DNA of 64,000 nucleotides, from assembly GCF_023159225.1 (NCBI RefSeq), contig NC_063170.1:24020301-24084300 (forward strand), in the 5' to 3' direction. Position numbers and translations under genes: made by a program. Below, piece after piece: positions 1 through 10,412 of this stretch (positions within the stretch are counted from its first letter, which is position 1; every line of letters begins with the position of its first letter). Source of the DNA: Perognathus longimembris pacificus (lineage: Eukaryota; Chordata; Mammalia; Rodentia; Heteromyidae). The notes under the pieces are model-generated. The model saw only the letters and a program-made list of their open reading frames with translations, had not been told where the DNA came from and did not search any database.

Positions 1-435
1 TTGTTCCTGGCGTGACAGGTAGTAGTTGAATACTAGCTTCCAGAAGTAAATACAAATAAAATTAAGATAAATGGGAGAGTCTGGGGAATTTTGTTTCAAA
101 TGAGATTGGCAGATCACAAATCCAATTGAGGACTAAGATTATTTAAATCTGGACATCATTCTTTTCAAGGAATGGTGTGTTTCAGCTATAGTCCTATTTC
201 TTGGGCACAAATCTTTGTAGCAACCAGCTGGATATCTGCAGTACTTCTTTTTCCTTATTGAGTTCCATCATTATAATTTATAAATAACAGAGACTTATTT
301 CTCCATAGTCTTGATGCTTGATACTAAAAAGCCCATTATCAATGTGCTGGCATCTGGTGAGAGTCTTCATGTTTTGTGGATTCCTGGTGGAAGACAGGGG
401 GAAAAGAACAAGAGACATCAAGAGAAAGGTTCATC
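1..435. other. Upstream flank, nothing recognised
   Basis: AT-rich single-copy-looking sequence before the first SINE. No open frame, RNA gene or repeat family is recognisable. Confidence 0.5.
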
Positions 436-650
436 GGGGCACTGGTGGCTCATGCCTATAATCCCAGCTACTAAGGAAGCTAAGATCTGAGGATCACGGT
501 TCCAAGCCAGCTTGGGTAGGAAAGTTTGTCCGACCCTTACCTTCAATTAAGTATCCAAAAGCCTGAAGTGGTGCTGTGGCTCAGAGTGCTAGAGCACTAG
601 CCTTGCACCCAGGCCCTGAGTTCAAGCCCCATGACTGATAATAAATAAAT
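436..650 (+). mobile_element. B1-Geo dimeric SINE
   Basis: The left half reads like a 7SL/B1 unit (CTGGTGGCTCATGCCTATAA, then CCAGCTACTAAGGAAGCTAAG and GCCAGCTTGGGTAGGAAAG). The right half is the Geo unit (GTGCTGTGGCTCAGAGTG, then GGCCCTGAGTTCAAGCCCC). It ends in a short TAAATAAAT tail. Several mismatches to the other copies suggest moderate age. Confidence 0.8.
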
Positions 651-683
651 GGGGAAGTGTGGGGAGAGAGAGGGAGATTCATC

Positions 684-1102
684 TGGGCACTGATAGCTCA
701 TGACTATAATCCTATAGCAACTTAAGAGACTGAGATCTGAGGATCACAGTTTGAAGTCAGCTTGGGCAGGAAAGTCTGTCAGCCTCTATGTCTAATTAAC
801 CAGTAAAAAACCTGAAAGTTGAAGTGTGGCTCAAGTGGCAGAGTGCCAGCTTTGAGCAAAATTTTAAGCAAGGGTGCAAAACCCTGGGGCTGGGAATGTG
901 GTTTAGTGGTAGAGTGCTTGCTTAGCATGCATTAAGCCCTGGGTTCAATTCCTCAACACCACATGCTGTGGCTCAAGTGGTAGAGTGCTAGCCTTGAGCA
1001 AAAAGAAGCCAGGGACAGTGCTCAAGCGCTGAGTCCAAACCCGAGGACTGGCCAACAACAACAACAAAAAAAGTACAAAGCCCCTAGTTCAATCTTCGGT
1101 AT
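684..1102 (+). mobile_element. B1-Geo SINE interrupted by a later IDL-Geo insertion
   Basis: The B1-like half begins at 684 and the Geo half runs to about 884. The Geo 3' end, including the box-B-like AGTTCAATC, resumes at 1073-1102, after an inserted IDL-Geo element. The split shows that this copy is older than the element within it. Confidence 0.7.
885..1072 (+). mobile_element. IDL-Geo dimeric SINE, nested
   Basis: The ID-like left half is GGGCTGGGAATGTGGTTTAG, then GGTTCAATTCCTCAACACCA. The Geo right half is GCTGTGGCTCAAGTGGTAGA and ends at GGACTGGCC, followed by an (AAC)n tail. It is flanked by GTGCAAAACCC (874-884) and GTACAAAGCCC (1073-1083). These match at 9 of 11 positions and read as a diverged target-site duplication inside the host SINE. 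Confidence 0.8.
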
Positions 1103-1138
1103 TGTGTGTGTGTATGACCGTGTGCATACACACACACA
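1103..1138. repeat. GT/CA inverted repeat, 14-bp perfect arms
   Basis: TGTGTGTGTGTATG (1103-1116) is the exact reverse complement of CATACACACACACA (1125-1138), with an 8-base loop. More CA repeats follow to about 1165. It lies at the tail of the interrupted B1-Geo element. Confidence 0.8.
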
Positions 1139-1651
1139 ACACACATACACACTATACACACACGAAGAGGAGGGCGCAACTGGCTATTAAACAATCCTGT
1201 TTTGTGATAACTTGGCCATACTTTGATAACAGCATCAATCTAGTCATGATCGAAAGCCTTCATAACCAAATCAGTTTTTATTAGGTCCACCTACCAACAC
1301 TGTTACATTAGAGATTGAATTAGAAAACATATTCACATCATAGCAGGTTCTGCATTGCTCTTTAGCTTGGTAACATTACTAGTTCAAGACTGTAAGCCAC
1401 AAGAAACAATGAATTCAATCAAGGCTTTAAGGGGAACAGTAGACTGAATGGGAAACCCACTTGCTCATGGATCTCAACACCTCAGGTCTTTTCTACCTTG
1501 GTACCTCTCTGATGCCTGGAAGCCAAGTCAAACAAACATGTGATCCTGGTTTTTCAGTTGTCTCTTCAACTGATGGATTGATACACAATAAACAGGTTGA
1601 AGGATATACTGTTAGGTGTGAAAAGCAAGTGAGAAAAGGAAATGCAAAGGT

Positions 1652-1876
1652 GGGGCACTGGCCACTCATGCCTATTATCCTAGGTACTCAGTAGGCTGAG
1701 ATCTGAAGATCACAGTTCAAAGCCAGCCAGAATAGGGAAGTGTTAAGACTTCAAGTTATCTCCAAGTAACCATCCAAAAGCTGGATATGGACCTGTGATT
1801 CAAGTGTTGGAGTGCTAGCCTCAAGCACAAAAGCTCAGAGACAGTGACCCAAAGTTCAAGCACCATGAATGACACT
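1652..1876 (+). mobile_element. B1-Geo dimeric SINE, diverged
   Basis: The B1-like half (CACTCATGCCTATTATCCTA, then CTGAGATCTGAAGATCACAG) is followed by a Geo half (GGACCTGTGATTCAAGTG, then CAAAGTTCAAGCACCATGAA). The purine-rich tract after it is likely its expanded tail. Confidence 0.75.
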
Positions 1877-1983
1877 AGAAGGAAGAGGAGGAAGTGGAGG
1901 AAGAGGAGAAAGACAAGGAGGAAGAAGAGGAAGAAGAGATGGAGGAGGAAGAAGAAGAAGAAAAGGAGGAGGAGGAGAAAATA
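1877..1983 (+). repeat. GAA/GGA-rich purine tract
   Basis: About 105 bases almost wholly A and G in GAGGAA/GAAGAA units, directly 3' of a + strand SINE. The long poly-Leu/Phe frame on the opposite strand here comes only from this tract and is not a gene. Confidence 0.9.
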
Positions 1984-2114
1984 AATAATATGTAGTGTTA
2001 TCTTCATTCAAATGAAAATATTAACAATCTGTTAGAATGTACACAGGAATCCACCCTGAATGAAGGGTCATCTAACTATACATGGTGATTGATAGCTATG
2101 CAGTATTTTGTTTT

Positions 2115-2326
2115 GTTTTCTTTTTTTTTTTTTGGCCAGTCCTGGGGCTTGGACTCAGGGCCTGAGCACTGCCCCTGGCTTCTTTTTGCTCAAGGCTAGC
2201 ACTCTGCCACTTGAGCCACAGCACCACTTCTGGCCATTTTCTGTATATGTGGTGCAGGGGAATTGAACCCAGGGCTTCATATATATGAGGCAAGCACTCT
2301 TGCCACTAGGCCATATTCCCAGCCCC
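2115..2326 (-). mobile_element. IDL-Geo dimeric SINE
   Basis: Read on the minus strand it is ID-like half, Geo half, then poly-A (poly-T at 2121-2133 on +). AGTATTTTGTTTT occurs at both 2102-2114 and 2327-2339, a 13-bp target-site duplication that fixes the insertion limits. The body is close to the other IDL-Geo copies. Confidence 0.92.
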
Positions 2327-2339
2327 AGTATTTTGTTTT

Positions 2340-2954
2340 CTACATGATTTTTTTTTGTAATATTTGAGGTTCAGCTTTCAGTAAGGATCTATTCCAGATC
2401 TATTTCACAAAAGAAGGAAATAATAAAGTCATTTGAAAAAAAACAAAAACTGGCCTAAGAAAATAGCCTGAGAGTGATTTTTGTTATGTGTTTCCTACTT
2501 GGAGAGAGTGAAGCTCAGACCCAGCAATGTAGGGAAAAGAAGACATAATATAACAGTAGCTTTCTCCTCACCAAGCTTCAGAATGAGGGGGCTTCTAACT
2601 TGGGGGATTATCCAGGTTGGTGAGCTACTCAAAGGACCTAAATTATCTACTGAATCTTATCAACTTGATTTGCCATAATCTTCCAACTCTAAGAAGAAAT
2701 TAGTGAAGTCCAACTAACTTCAGTATGTAAGTAATTTAAAAAAAAAAAAGAACTTCCTTCTTAGAAGGACTCTCTATATAAGGGATCAGTTAAAATTCCA
2801 TTATTTTGAAAATGAACACTGAAATCCAAATTTGGAAGCAGAAATTCATTCATGGCAATTTTCAGGTTTTTATTCTACTTGGGATACTAGCTCTTTAAAA
2901 TGATTCTGAGTTTGAATTTCATTTCTAACTGTATTATCGAATACTTCCATCCCT
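2340..2954. other. Non-coding gap, nothing recognised
   Basis: AT-rich sequence between two SINEs, with an A12 run near 2740. No gene or named repeat is seen. Confidence 0.5.
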
Positions 2955-2966
2955 TTGTCAATTAAG

Positions 2967-3177
2967 CTTTTTTTTTTTTTTTGCCAGTCCTGGGCCTTGA
3001 ACTCAGGGCCTGAGCACTGTCCCTGGCTTCTTTTTGCTCAAGGCTAGCACTCTGCCACTTGAGCCACAGCACCACTTCTGGCCGTTTTCTATATATGTGG
3101 TGTTGAGGAATTGAACCCAGGGCTTCATATGTATGTACGAGGCAAGCACTCTTGCCACTAGGCTATATTCCCAGCCC
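2967..3177 (-). mobile_element. IDL-Geo dimeric SINE
   Basis: Poly-T (2969-2984) leads into the reverse complement of Geo plus the ID-like half, ending CTATATTCCCAGCCC. The perfect 12-bp duplication TTGTCAATTAAG at 2955-2966 and 3178-3189 marks the insertion. Confidence 0.93.
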
Positions 3178-3212
3178 TTGTCAATTAAGAGTGTAATAAA
3201 TGTTAACTTCTA

Positions 3213-3214
3213 TT

Positions 3215-3294
<80 letters not shown>

Positions 3295-3299
3295 TTCTT
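3213..3299. repeat. (CTTT)n microsatellite
   Basis: About 20 near-perfect CTTT units, interpretable as an (AAAG)n SINE tail on the minus strand. Likely length-polymorphic. Confidence 0.97.
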
Positions 3300-3493
3300 T
3301 TTGCCAGTCCTGGGGCTTGGACTCAGGGCCTGAGCACTGTCCCTGGCTTCTTTTTGCTCAAGGCTAGCACTCTGCCACTTGAGCCACAGCGCCACTTCTG
3401 GCCATTTTCTATATATGTGGTGCTGGGGAATCGAACCCAGGGCTTCATGTATACGAGACAAGCGCTCTTGCCACTAGGCCATATTCCCAGCCC
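3219..3493 (-). mobile_element. IDL-Geo dimeric SINE with (AAAG)n tail
   Basis: Geo plus ID-like halves on the minus strand, bounded by the perfect 14-bp duplication AACTTCTATTTCTT at 3205-3218 and 3494-3507. The (CTTT)n run lies inside the duplications, so the microsatellite is this element's own expanded A-rich tail. Confidence 0.93.
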
Positions 3494-3507
3494 AACTTCT
3501 ATTTCTT

Positions 3508-4140
3508 AATCTACTTATTAAAACATTGGAAAAAGTGTAAAATTCAGAATCAAAAGCAGTGAAATTGAGACTTCATTACATACTTCTTTTTGAGTTGTTA
3601 ATAGTAAACCAACACCCTTCTTCTACAGGATTGTCCAATAATTTGATCACAGTAGAATAATATTCACTTTTCCCTGTTGCACTGAAGTCACCAAATGCTT
3701 TCTTCTATTCAAAATCTTCACTAAGTCATGGACCCCAAGACCCAGAACTCTATCTCTTGACTTACCTCCCTGCCCTGGCTGCAGTATATTATACCCATGG
3801 CAAATATTTGATGCAAACTGGTTCCCCATCCAGATTCCCCATCTCCAAAATTTGATAAAGAGACCCAGAGCCTGAGTCTGTTCAGTGTAGTGACACAAAC
3901 ATGAGGTTGTAAGACTTAGGGGCTAAGGCCACCAATCTGGGAATTTTGATCTGGGGGGAGAATGAACCAAAGCAGACAGGCTGAAAGAACCAGAAATATG
4001 AGACCAGGAAAAAGGAAAAGGGTGAAAGAATGTCTGACTCTTCGCTTTCCAGTTGTCATGAAGTCTGACTTTATTACTCTTGCTTTGGTTCAGTGAGATT
4101 TTTCTGCAGTTTTAAAATTTAACCCCTCTTTGTCATACAC
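3508..4140. other. Non-coding gap, nothing recognised
   Basis: Mixed-composition sequence with no SINE half and no credible coding frame. The 83-codon antisense frame at 3647-3898 has no recognisable domain and is probably chance. Confidence 0.5.
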
Positions 4141-4300
4141 AAATGTTATGAGCTAAACTGTGTCTCCTCCAAGTTCATGTTGAAGTCTCTGATCCCCAGT
4201 TCCTTCTGTGAGTGATTTGGTTGATACACTCTTTAAAATGGTGAATGATCTAGTCAAAACTTTTAGGATAAGCCTGATCCCACCTGACCAGTGTTCTTAT
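4141..4300 (+). mobile_element. Old LTR-like fragment (MaLR-type resemblance)
   Basis: GAGCTAAACTGTGTCTCCTC, then AAGTTCATGTTGAAGTCTCT and GATCCCCAGTTCC, resembles the interior of mammalian MaLR-type LTRs from memory. It is strongly diverged, and the family cannot be named without a repeat library. Confidence 0.45.
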
Positions 4301-4324
4301 TTTTTTTTTTTAAGATATTAAAAA

Positions 4325-4567
4325 CAGACACTGGTGGCTCGTGGCTGTAATCCTAGCTACTCAGGAGGCTGAAATCTGAGGATCATGGTTCAAAGCCAGC
4401 CTGGACAAGAAAGTCTGTGAGACTCTTATTTCCTATTAACCACCAAAAAGCTGAAAGTAGAGATGTAGCTCAAGCGATAGACTATCAAGCCTTGAGTGAA
4501 AAAGCTGAGGAACAATACCTAGGCCCCAAATTCAAGCCCCACTATTGGAACCCACATACACAAAAAG
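4325..4567 (+). mobile_element. B1-Geo dimeric SINE
   Basis: B1-like half (CTGGTGGCTCGTGGCTGTAA, then CTACTCAGGAGGCTGAAATC and GCCAGCCTGGACAAGAAAG), linker TTAACCACCAAAAAGCTGAA, then a diverged Geo half ending AAATTCAAGCCCCACTATTG. Confidence 0.85.
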
Positions 4568-5129
4568 GGGAACACATAGAGTGTGTGGGTGGGTGCACAG
4601 AGGAAAGATGGTGTGAGGAGACACAACAGGACAGCCATGGACAGGGCAGGAAGAGAGGCAAAAGGAAGGAAGTCCTCCTCCGCTGAGTACACAGCTTCCA
4701 GGCTCTCTAGCCTCCAGAGCCCCAAAAGACTGAAATTCCTTAGCCACCACTGGTATTGGGTTGTTCTACAATTGTTGCTTAATATAGCAAGAGTCAAAGA
4801 GCTTCATTTCTGTTGCATATAAGAGGAAACAAACTCCTTGATATCCAAAGCTAAAGATGTACCTATTTCATGTAACTAGAAAGTAGGATAGTAATAACTC
4901 TGAGTTGGTGCACCAGGTGCTCACGATGTTGTCAACATCTCTGTTCTTTCTGTCTCTCTGCTCCTCTGTCTTCCTCGAAGCAGGTCAGCTCTGGCCTCAG
5001 GGCCATCCCTTTATGTCAGTGTGATAGCTGCAACATCTTCAGACATGACAGTGACAGAAGACATAGTTCATTCTTGTCAATAAAGAAATCTTTCTTTGAG
5101 GCCTTCCTGCACTTCTTGTCCTTATTTAT
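4568..5129. other. Non-coding gap, nothing recognised
   Basis: Slightly GC-richer stretch. Overlapping frames of 70-90 codons on both strands show no family features and look like chance. No gene assigned. Confidence 0.45.
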
Positions 5130-5445
5130 TTGTTCATCTATACTGAGCTTCGAACTCAGGGCCTTGTTCTCATTCAGGCAGGCATTCTATTACTTGCGTC
5201 ACTCTCCTAACCCTTTCTGCTTTAGTTATGTTTCAGATAAGATCTTGGTGTTTTGTTTTTTTTTTCCCCTAGGACCATGATCTTTCAATCCTTCAAATAG
5301 CTAAGATTACAGATGTGAACAGGTATGCCCAGCTTGTTTGTTGAGACGGGGTTCTGATAGCCTTTTTTCCCCAAGATGACTTATAAGCACCTATAAATTC
5401 CCAAGTAGCTGGGGTCACAGGCATGTGGCACTGAGTTTGGCCCAA
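5130..5445 (-). mobile_element. Degraded B1-Geo and B1-like SINE remnants
   Basis: CTTCGAACTCAGGGCCTTG matches the reverse Geo end. AGCTAAGATTACAGATGTGA and AAGTAGCTGGGGTCACAGGC are two reverse B1-like 5' parts, so at least two old insertions are stacked here. Confidence 0.55.
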
Positions 5446-5514
5446 CCTTCCTGCTCTCTTTTGTGTAGTTTTACCAATCAGAAATGCATCTTGAGCAATG
5501 ACTAAATATGTTAG

Positions 5515-5815
5515 TCAGACTTGCTCATTGCTGTGACAACATACTTAAGAAAAAGAAGTTAAGAGAAAAAAGGTTTCAGGGATTTGGGTCCATCACAGTG
5601 AGAGGTGTGTGACACAGCAGAGCAGCTCACATCTTAGCAGCCAGAGAGCAGAGAAAGTATCTAGTTTTCTCTTTTAATTCCATTGAAGCCTACAGGCCAT
5701 GGGATAGTGGGCCTTCCCTCCCTTAGCTAATCTTCTCAGGAAATATCTCAGATATACCTGACGTGTACTTTAGCCTCCCAGCTGTTTCTCAATATAATCA
5801 AATCTACAATTAAAA
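5515..5815 (+). mobile_element. Possible old interspersed repeat, unclassified
   Basis: TTGCTCATTGCTGTGACAAC, then ACTTAAGAAAAAGAAGTTAA and AGCTCACATCTTAGCAGCCA, resembles a repeat I have seen in rodent genomes. I cannot name the family, and this may be wrong. Confidence 0.3.
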
Positions 5816-6690
5816 CTAACCAGTATATCAAATCAATCACTGGCAATGAAGACAGAGCCATCATGAAAGATCTACTCTGGATGAATATGGACCTAAATGA
5901 AATGGAGGTAGGATTATGTAAAAAAGGAGAGAATTAATTTGGAGAAATTAACCAATAATATCTTTCGAACTCCTTCTTCAAGTGTGCCCTAGATGACAAT
6001 GTACAAGATTATCATGGGAGATTATTTGCTGATGTGGTGCTAAAATAGACACCATTAACAATACTTCTCCAATCTATCAACCTAATTAATGTTTACAAAT
6101 AAATCTAAATACCAAATTACCATGGATTGTCACATCTTCATCATCCTGAATTATTTAAAAATTTTGAACTCATGCTCTCATTTACTCTACATAATAATTT
6201 CACAGAATATGAAACTCACTTTGGAGAAGCTCAAAGACTTGAAATGATTTGCTCATGAATAGGCAGTGTTTCTAGGAGAATGCAAATCTAACGGAGGGCT
6301 TGTGGCAGGGAGTTGTGATTTGAATAGAGTATAGCAAGTGCAGTAGGATAATAAAGAAGTAAGATATGGGAGTCCATAATCTTTAAGGTTATGAGGACCT
6401 TGAATGTTAGAGAAAGTAGTTGAAAGTTGATTAGATATATAGCAAAATCTTAATCTGAGACGTGATATGATGCAATATGTCAGAAAGACAGGTCAACTAC
6501 TGTTTTCTAAAAACAGTTAATAAATGGCTCACCATATGACATACATAAGCTAGACTCAATTTATGAACCATTCTGAAATTCATTGAGCATATACCATGTA
6601 CAAAGCCTTCTATACAGCAGTATCAGTAAGAGATTGAGCAAGATGAATATAATTACTTACATTAATTAAGTCAAGACTTATATTAGTAAG
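5816..6690. other. Non-coding gap, nothing recognised
   Basis: AT-rich, no SINE, no coding potential seen. Confidence 0.5.
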
Positions 6691-6975
6691 TATAGGCTAA
6701 ATTATGGTGCTGTAACAAATGTGCTGATATCTCATAATTTAACACCATCAAGACATGTTTGCTCATGCATGCTGAGGTATGTACGGCTCTTCTGTCATGT
6801 ACCTGAGTTATCTGGTATATTCAATGACAGCACAGTAGGAGAGGGGGCTCAGGAAGATGCTTGCTGACTTTAATTGTATCAGGATATATATTTCTTCTGA
6901 TCACAGCTCATTGGTCAGTTCTGGTCACATGGCCCCCTCACTAACAGCAAGAAAGGCTGGAAAATACATGATGGT
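6690..6975 (+). mobile_element. Possible ancient mammal-wide repeat fragment
   Basis: CTAAATTATGGTGCTGTAAC near the start and TCTGGTCACATGGCCCCCTC then CAAGAAAGGCTGGAAAATAC at the end resemble a common mammalian repeat type. The 80-codon frame at 6857-7099 overlaps it and is not credible as a gene. Confidence 0.35.
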
Positions 6976-7702
6976 GAATCAGTGTGAATTTGTTGAACAG
7001 CAACCATCTCTGCCACAAGGTTTTCTAATACCTGTCATAAAGATTTGTTTCTTCTTTATTCACTCACAAGATTGTACTGTGCAAGGCATGGTTATATAAA
7101 CATCATTGTAATGACAACTTCTGCTAGAGGAGAAAAAGCATTGTATTACCTTGCTCTCAAACAGTGAGTGTAAGGAGATGAAGAATAGCAAGTCACTACT
7201 AAAGGAAGGTGACATTTATATTTCTTTACACTACAATGATGTGATAGAAGGAAAAGATTGCAATTTGCATCCCAGTTCTACCCCATGCTACTCCTGAGTC
7301 CTTAGAGTAAGTTATTTAACCTCTATGTGAACCCTTATGCAACATGAGAAAAAATTATAGTGTGAGGGGTCCCCATTAAGAAGACATGGTAGACAGAGAA
7401 ATATCAAGGGCCAGATGGAATGGGTAGGGTGATGTGCATGTAAACGCTGAACTCTCTAAGATGTTCCCATGGGCACAGAATTCAAACCATGATCCCCCAA
7501 AGGGACAGGCAATCTATAGGGTCTACTGAAAGGGAGATAGCTAAGCAGCGAAATCCCCAATCGCCCCATGGAAGCCTGTGCTCAACCCCAGATCTTCACA
7601 ACAGCAGCAGAACAGCAGTACTAGGATACTTTGGCTGTCCATCACTTTTTAAAATGGCATTGTAATAAACATTTGTTTTTCCAATTCTCCTGCCTTGGTA
7701 AA

Positions 7703-7758
<56 letters not shown>

Positions 7759-8270
7759 TATCAAACTGGCACAAAGTGCATGAATTGTTAACTTAATCTA
7801 CTATGTATGAGTCCAAGTTCAGAGCACAATTCCTAGCCAGGATTTTAATGTCGTTCTACCTGTGGTTTCCACAGCTATACTGTTTCCCTTCTCATTCCAT
7901 CCCTTCCTAGGTCTCCTAGCATCATAACTCACCAAGTTCTCTCTTTCTTCCACACTCAGAATTTTGATGGGTTCTTAAATATTCTTCCCACATTGTTGGT
8001 CACATCATGGCAAAGAATTGGACCCTATCTTCTTACCAGGCCAGTTCTTCTTCTAAGGCGGAGCAACTTTGTAATCCACTGGCATCATGATTGACTATCT
8101 GACTTGCTTTGACCACAGACTCATGGCTTTGGTCATGAGCAGAAATGAGTGAGCAGATATTTTAACAGCCAGAGTATCCTTCCATAGTTTTCTTTTTCTC
8201 CAAGACAATCACATGCCAAATAGAAGCTTCTTCCTACTTGGCCCTGGAATGAAAAATGTGGAAAAGAAGT
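6976..8270. other. Non-coding gap with one (GT)n tract
   Basis: No SINE or LINE is recognisable. Apart from the microsatellite at 7704-7757, nothing is supported. Confidence 0.5.
7704..7757 (+). repeat. (GT)n microsatellite
   Basis: About 27 uninterrupted GT units upstream of the TOX3 promoter. Confidence 0.97.
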
Positions 8271-8545
8271 TGGGGACCTGTAGCTCATGTGTCTAATCCT
8301 AGATACTGAGAAGTTTGATATCTTTGAGATCAAAGACAGCCAGAGCAGGAAAGTAAGAAGTGGAGCTGTGGCTCAAGAGGCACAGTGCCAATCCGTATAG
8401 AAAAGATAAGGAACAGGGCCCTCGCCCTGAGTTCAAAACTCTCCCATCTCAGGACTAGCAAAAGTAAACCAAAACCAAACTAAAATAAAGTAAAACAAAG
8501 CACAACACAACCAAACCAAACCAAACAAAAACCAGAAATAAAACA
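8271..8545 (+). mobile_element. B1-Geo SINE with (AAACC)n-like tail
   Basis: A diverged B1-like half (ACCTGTAGCTCATGTGTCTA) is joined to a Geo half (AGTGGAGCTGTGGCTCAAGA, then GCCCTGAGTTCAAAACTC). From about 8466 the tail is an A-rich array of AAACC/AAAACC units. Confidence 0.7.
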
Positions 8546-9339
8546 TGGAAGACAGAAATAGCTGAGGGATAGAAAAAAGGAATATGATTGAAAATAGTCC
8601 TTTGTTGTGGTAGCCAGTGATTATATGAAGTCATCTATCTAAGCATCATTTAACCTCAAACCCTACCACACACATAACTTCACAACTGTTTGAAAACTTC
8701 TTCCCTTAGACTGTTCTTTTCACCCTTCACCTGTGTCTCCCAAATGCAGCCTTTGAAATGTCATAGCTTCCTGTGATTACCTTGATTTAAAGTTGTCTCC
8801 CCTTTTTCTGAGGCCCACTCCAACAAATATTCTGTAACAAATACTTCTCCCATGGCAAGGATTATAGCATTTCATTATTATAATACTGTCTAGGAATCTT
8901 AGCATGTTTAGCGTGGACAAGAACAATGCTTTTCATCATTTCTGGAGTCTTAGTACCACCACAGGAAAGTCTAGTAAAATTCTGTTGAGAAATAAATACA
9001 TGGGTTCTGGTTGTAGGTCAGCTGAAATATTCATAATCTTTCCCATCTTTTGCACCAAACACAGTTATCAAGCCCGTTCTTGAAGCACACAGTGAGAACT
9101 CTGAAATGTTTCCAGCTTTCGTTACAGTAATCAATGGCATGTGGTTTTGTGTGTCATATGAGTGGCTTTAAAAGAGTGAAATGCAATCTTCTTTAACTTC
9201 CTTGTCTTGCAGCTTGAGAATTGACTAATGACAAAGAGATAATCAGAAAGTTGGATCTTTCATGACCATAATTTTGTTGTTGTAGGTATGAAAGACACTA
9301 ACAAGGGTGAATTGTGGTCTTACCAGATTTATTTACTTA
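8546..9339. other. Non-coding gap, nothing recognised
   Basis: AT-rich, no recognisable gene or repeat. Confidence 0.5.
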
Positions 9340-9425
9340 CTTATATCCAGTGGTACAGGATATTGTGCCTGGTGTCTCCAATGTGTTGTACAAGTACTCT
9401 ACTACTTGAACAACACTCCCATTTT
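9340..9425 (-). mobile_element. ID-like SINE remnant
   Basis: GGTACAGGATATTGTGCCTG, then TACAAGTACTCTACTACTTG, matches the reversed ID-type layout with many mismatches. Confidence 0.4.
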
Positions 9426-9439
9426 TTTCTTTTCTCTTA

Positions 9440-9605
9440 CTTTCAAATTTAAAAAAAGTTTTATTAGCATATATTATTTGTACAAAGGGATTTCTCTATG
9501 ATATCTTTATGTGTTATATCTGTATGTATTCCATGTGTCATACATTGATCAAATTTACCCCTCTATTAGTCCTGATTATGCCCTTCCCTGCCCTCACCAG
9601 ATTTC
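9440..9605 (-). mobile_element. L1 3'-end fragment, old
   Basis: GTTTTATTAGCATATATTAT followed by TTGTACAAAGGGATTTC is the reversed L1 3' terminus layout shared with the copies at 14.3 and 16.4 kb. Confidence 0.55.
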
Positions 9606-9898
9606 TGACTGCAGCATCTCTGATAAAGGGTGGGGAGTGGGAAGAAGCCCCCAATGAAGTACCTGCCCTATGGGATCAGAAAGAACAGTGGGGAGGAAGG
9701 ATGGTCTAAAATCCTTGTTACGTGCATAACAGTAGGAGTGCCTTTGGAAATTGGCTTTGACAGTGAAGAGGATATTTTTGAAGAACAGTAGATATTCTTT
9801 TTAAATAGTTATTTCCTTCTGGGGGAAAATAAAACAAAGATATGGAAGCCTTGAATAGATGGGTCAAGCAGTTGGGATGGGAAAAAAAATTAAACACG
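9606..9898. other. Non-coding gap, nothing recognised
   Basis: About 290 bases between an L1 remnant and a SINE. No gene is supported. Confidence 0.5.
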
Positions 9899-10255
9899 GC
9901 CAGGTGCTGGTGGCTCACACCGGTAATCCTATCAACTCAGGAGGCTGAGATCTGAGGATCCTGGTTTGAAGCCAGCCCAGGCAGGAAAGTCCATGAGACA
10001 CTATTCACTATACTAAACAGCAAAATCATCACCATAATCAAACACAGTATCACCATATGAAACACACACATACATACATACATACATACACAAATGCAAA
10101 AAAGCATCCGTGAGATACTCATCACCCATATTAAACACCAAAAAGCTGGGAGTGGAGCTGTGGCTCAAGTGTTAGGGTATTATAGCCGTGAGCACAAAAG
10201 CTTAGGGACAGTGCCTAGGCCCTGAGTTCAAGCCCCAGGAGTGGCACCAAAAAGA
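9899..10255 (+). mobile_element. B1-Geo SINE with internal insertion
   Basis: The B1-like half (CAGGTGCTGGTGGCTCACAC, then GCCAGCCCAGGCAGGAAAG) is separated from the Geo half (AAAAGCTGGGAGTGGAGCTG, then GGCCCTGAGTTCAAGCCCCA) by about 100 extra bases. The extra part includes a (CATA)n run at 10068-10092 and a second TGAGATACTC-like linker, so the linker region was probably duplicated or expanded. Confidence 0.8.
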
Positions 10256-10265
10256 AAAAAAAAGA

Positions 10266-10316
10266 AATAATAATAATAGTAAAAATAATAATAGTTGTTA
10301 TATAACAATATATAAC

Positions 10317-10350
<34 letters not shown>
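10266..10350 (+). repeat. (ATA/ATT)n microsatellite
   Basis: AATAATAATA runs followed by about ten ATT units at the A-rich tail of the preceding SINE. Confidence 0.9.
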
Positions 10351-10412
10351 GGCAAGTTGAATTTAGTACCTTGCAATTGTTCTACCACTTGAGCCACTCG
10401 CCTGCCCTTTCA
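10351..10412 (-). mobile_element. Short SINE remnant
   Basis: GTTCTACCACTTGAGCCACT matches the reversed Geo/ID A-box region. Only about 60 bases remain, on the opposite strand to the SINE just before. Confidence 0.5.

Noticed and set aside
3219..3300. CRISPR-like or satellite array
   Set aside because: It is a simple 4-base repeat without spacers in a rodent genome.
3133..3461. Lys/Glu/Arg- and Phe-repeat frames on both strands
   Set aside because: Produced by the CTTT microsatellite and SINE sequence.
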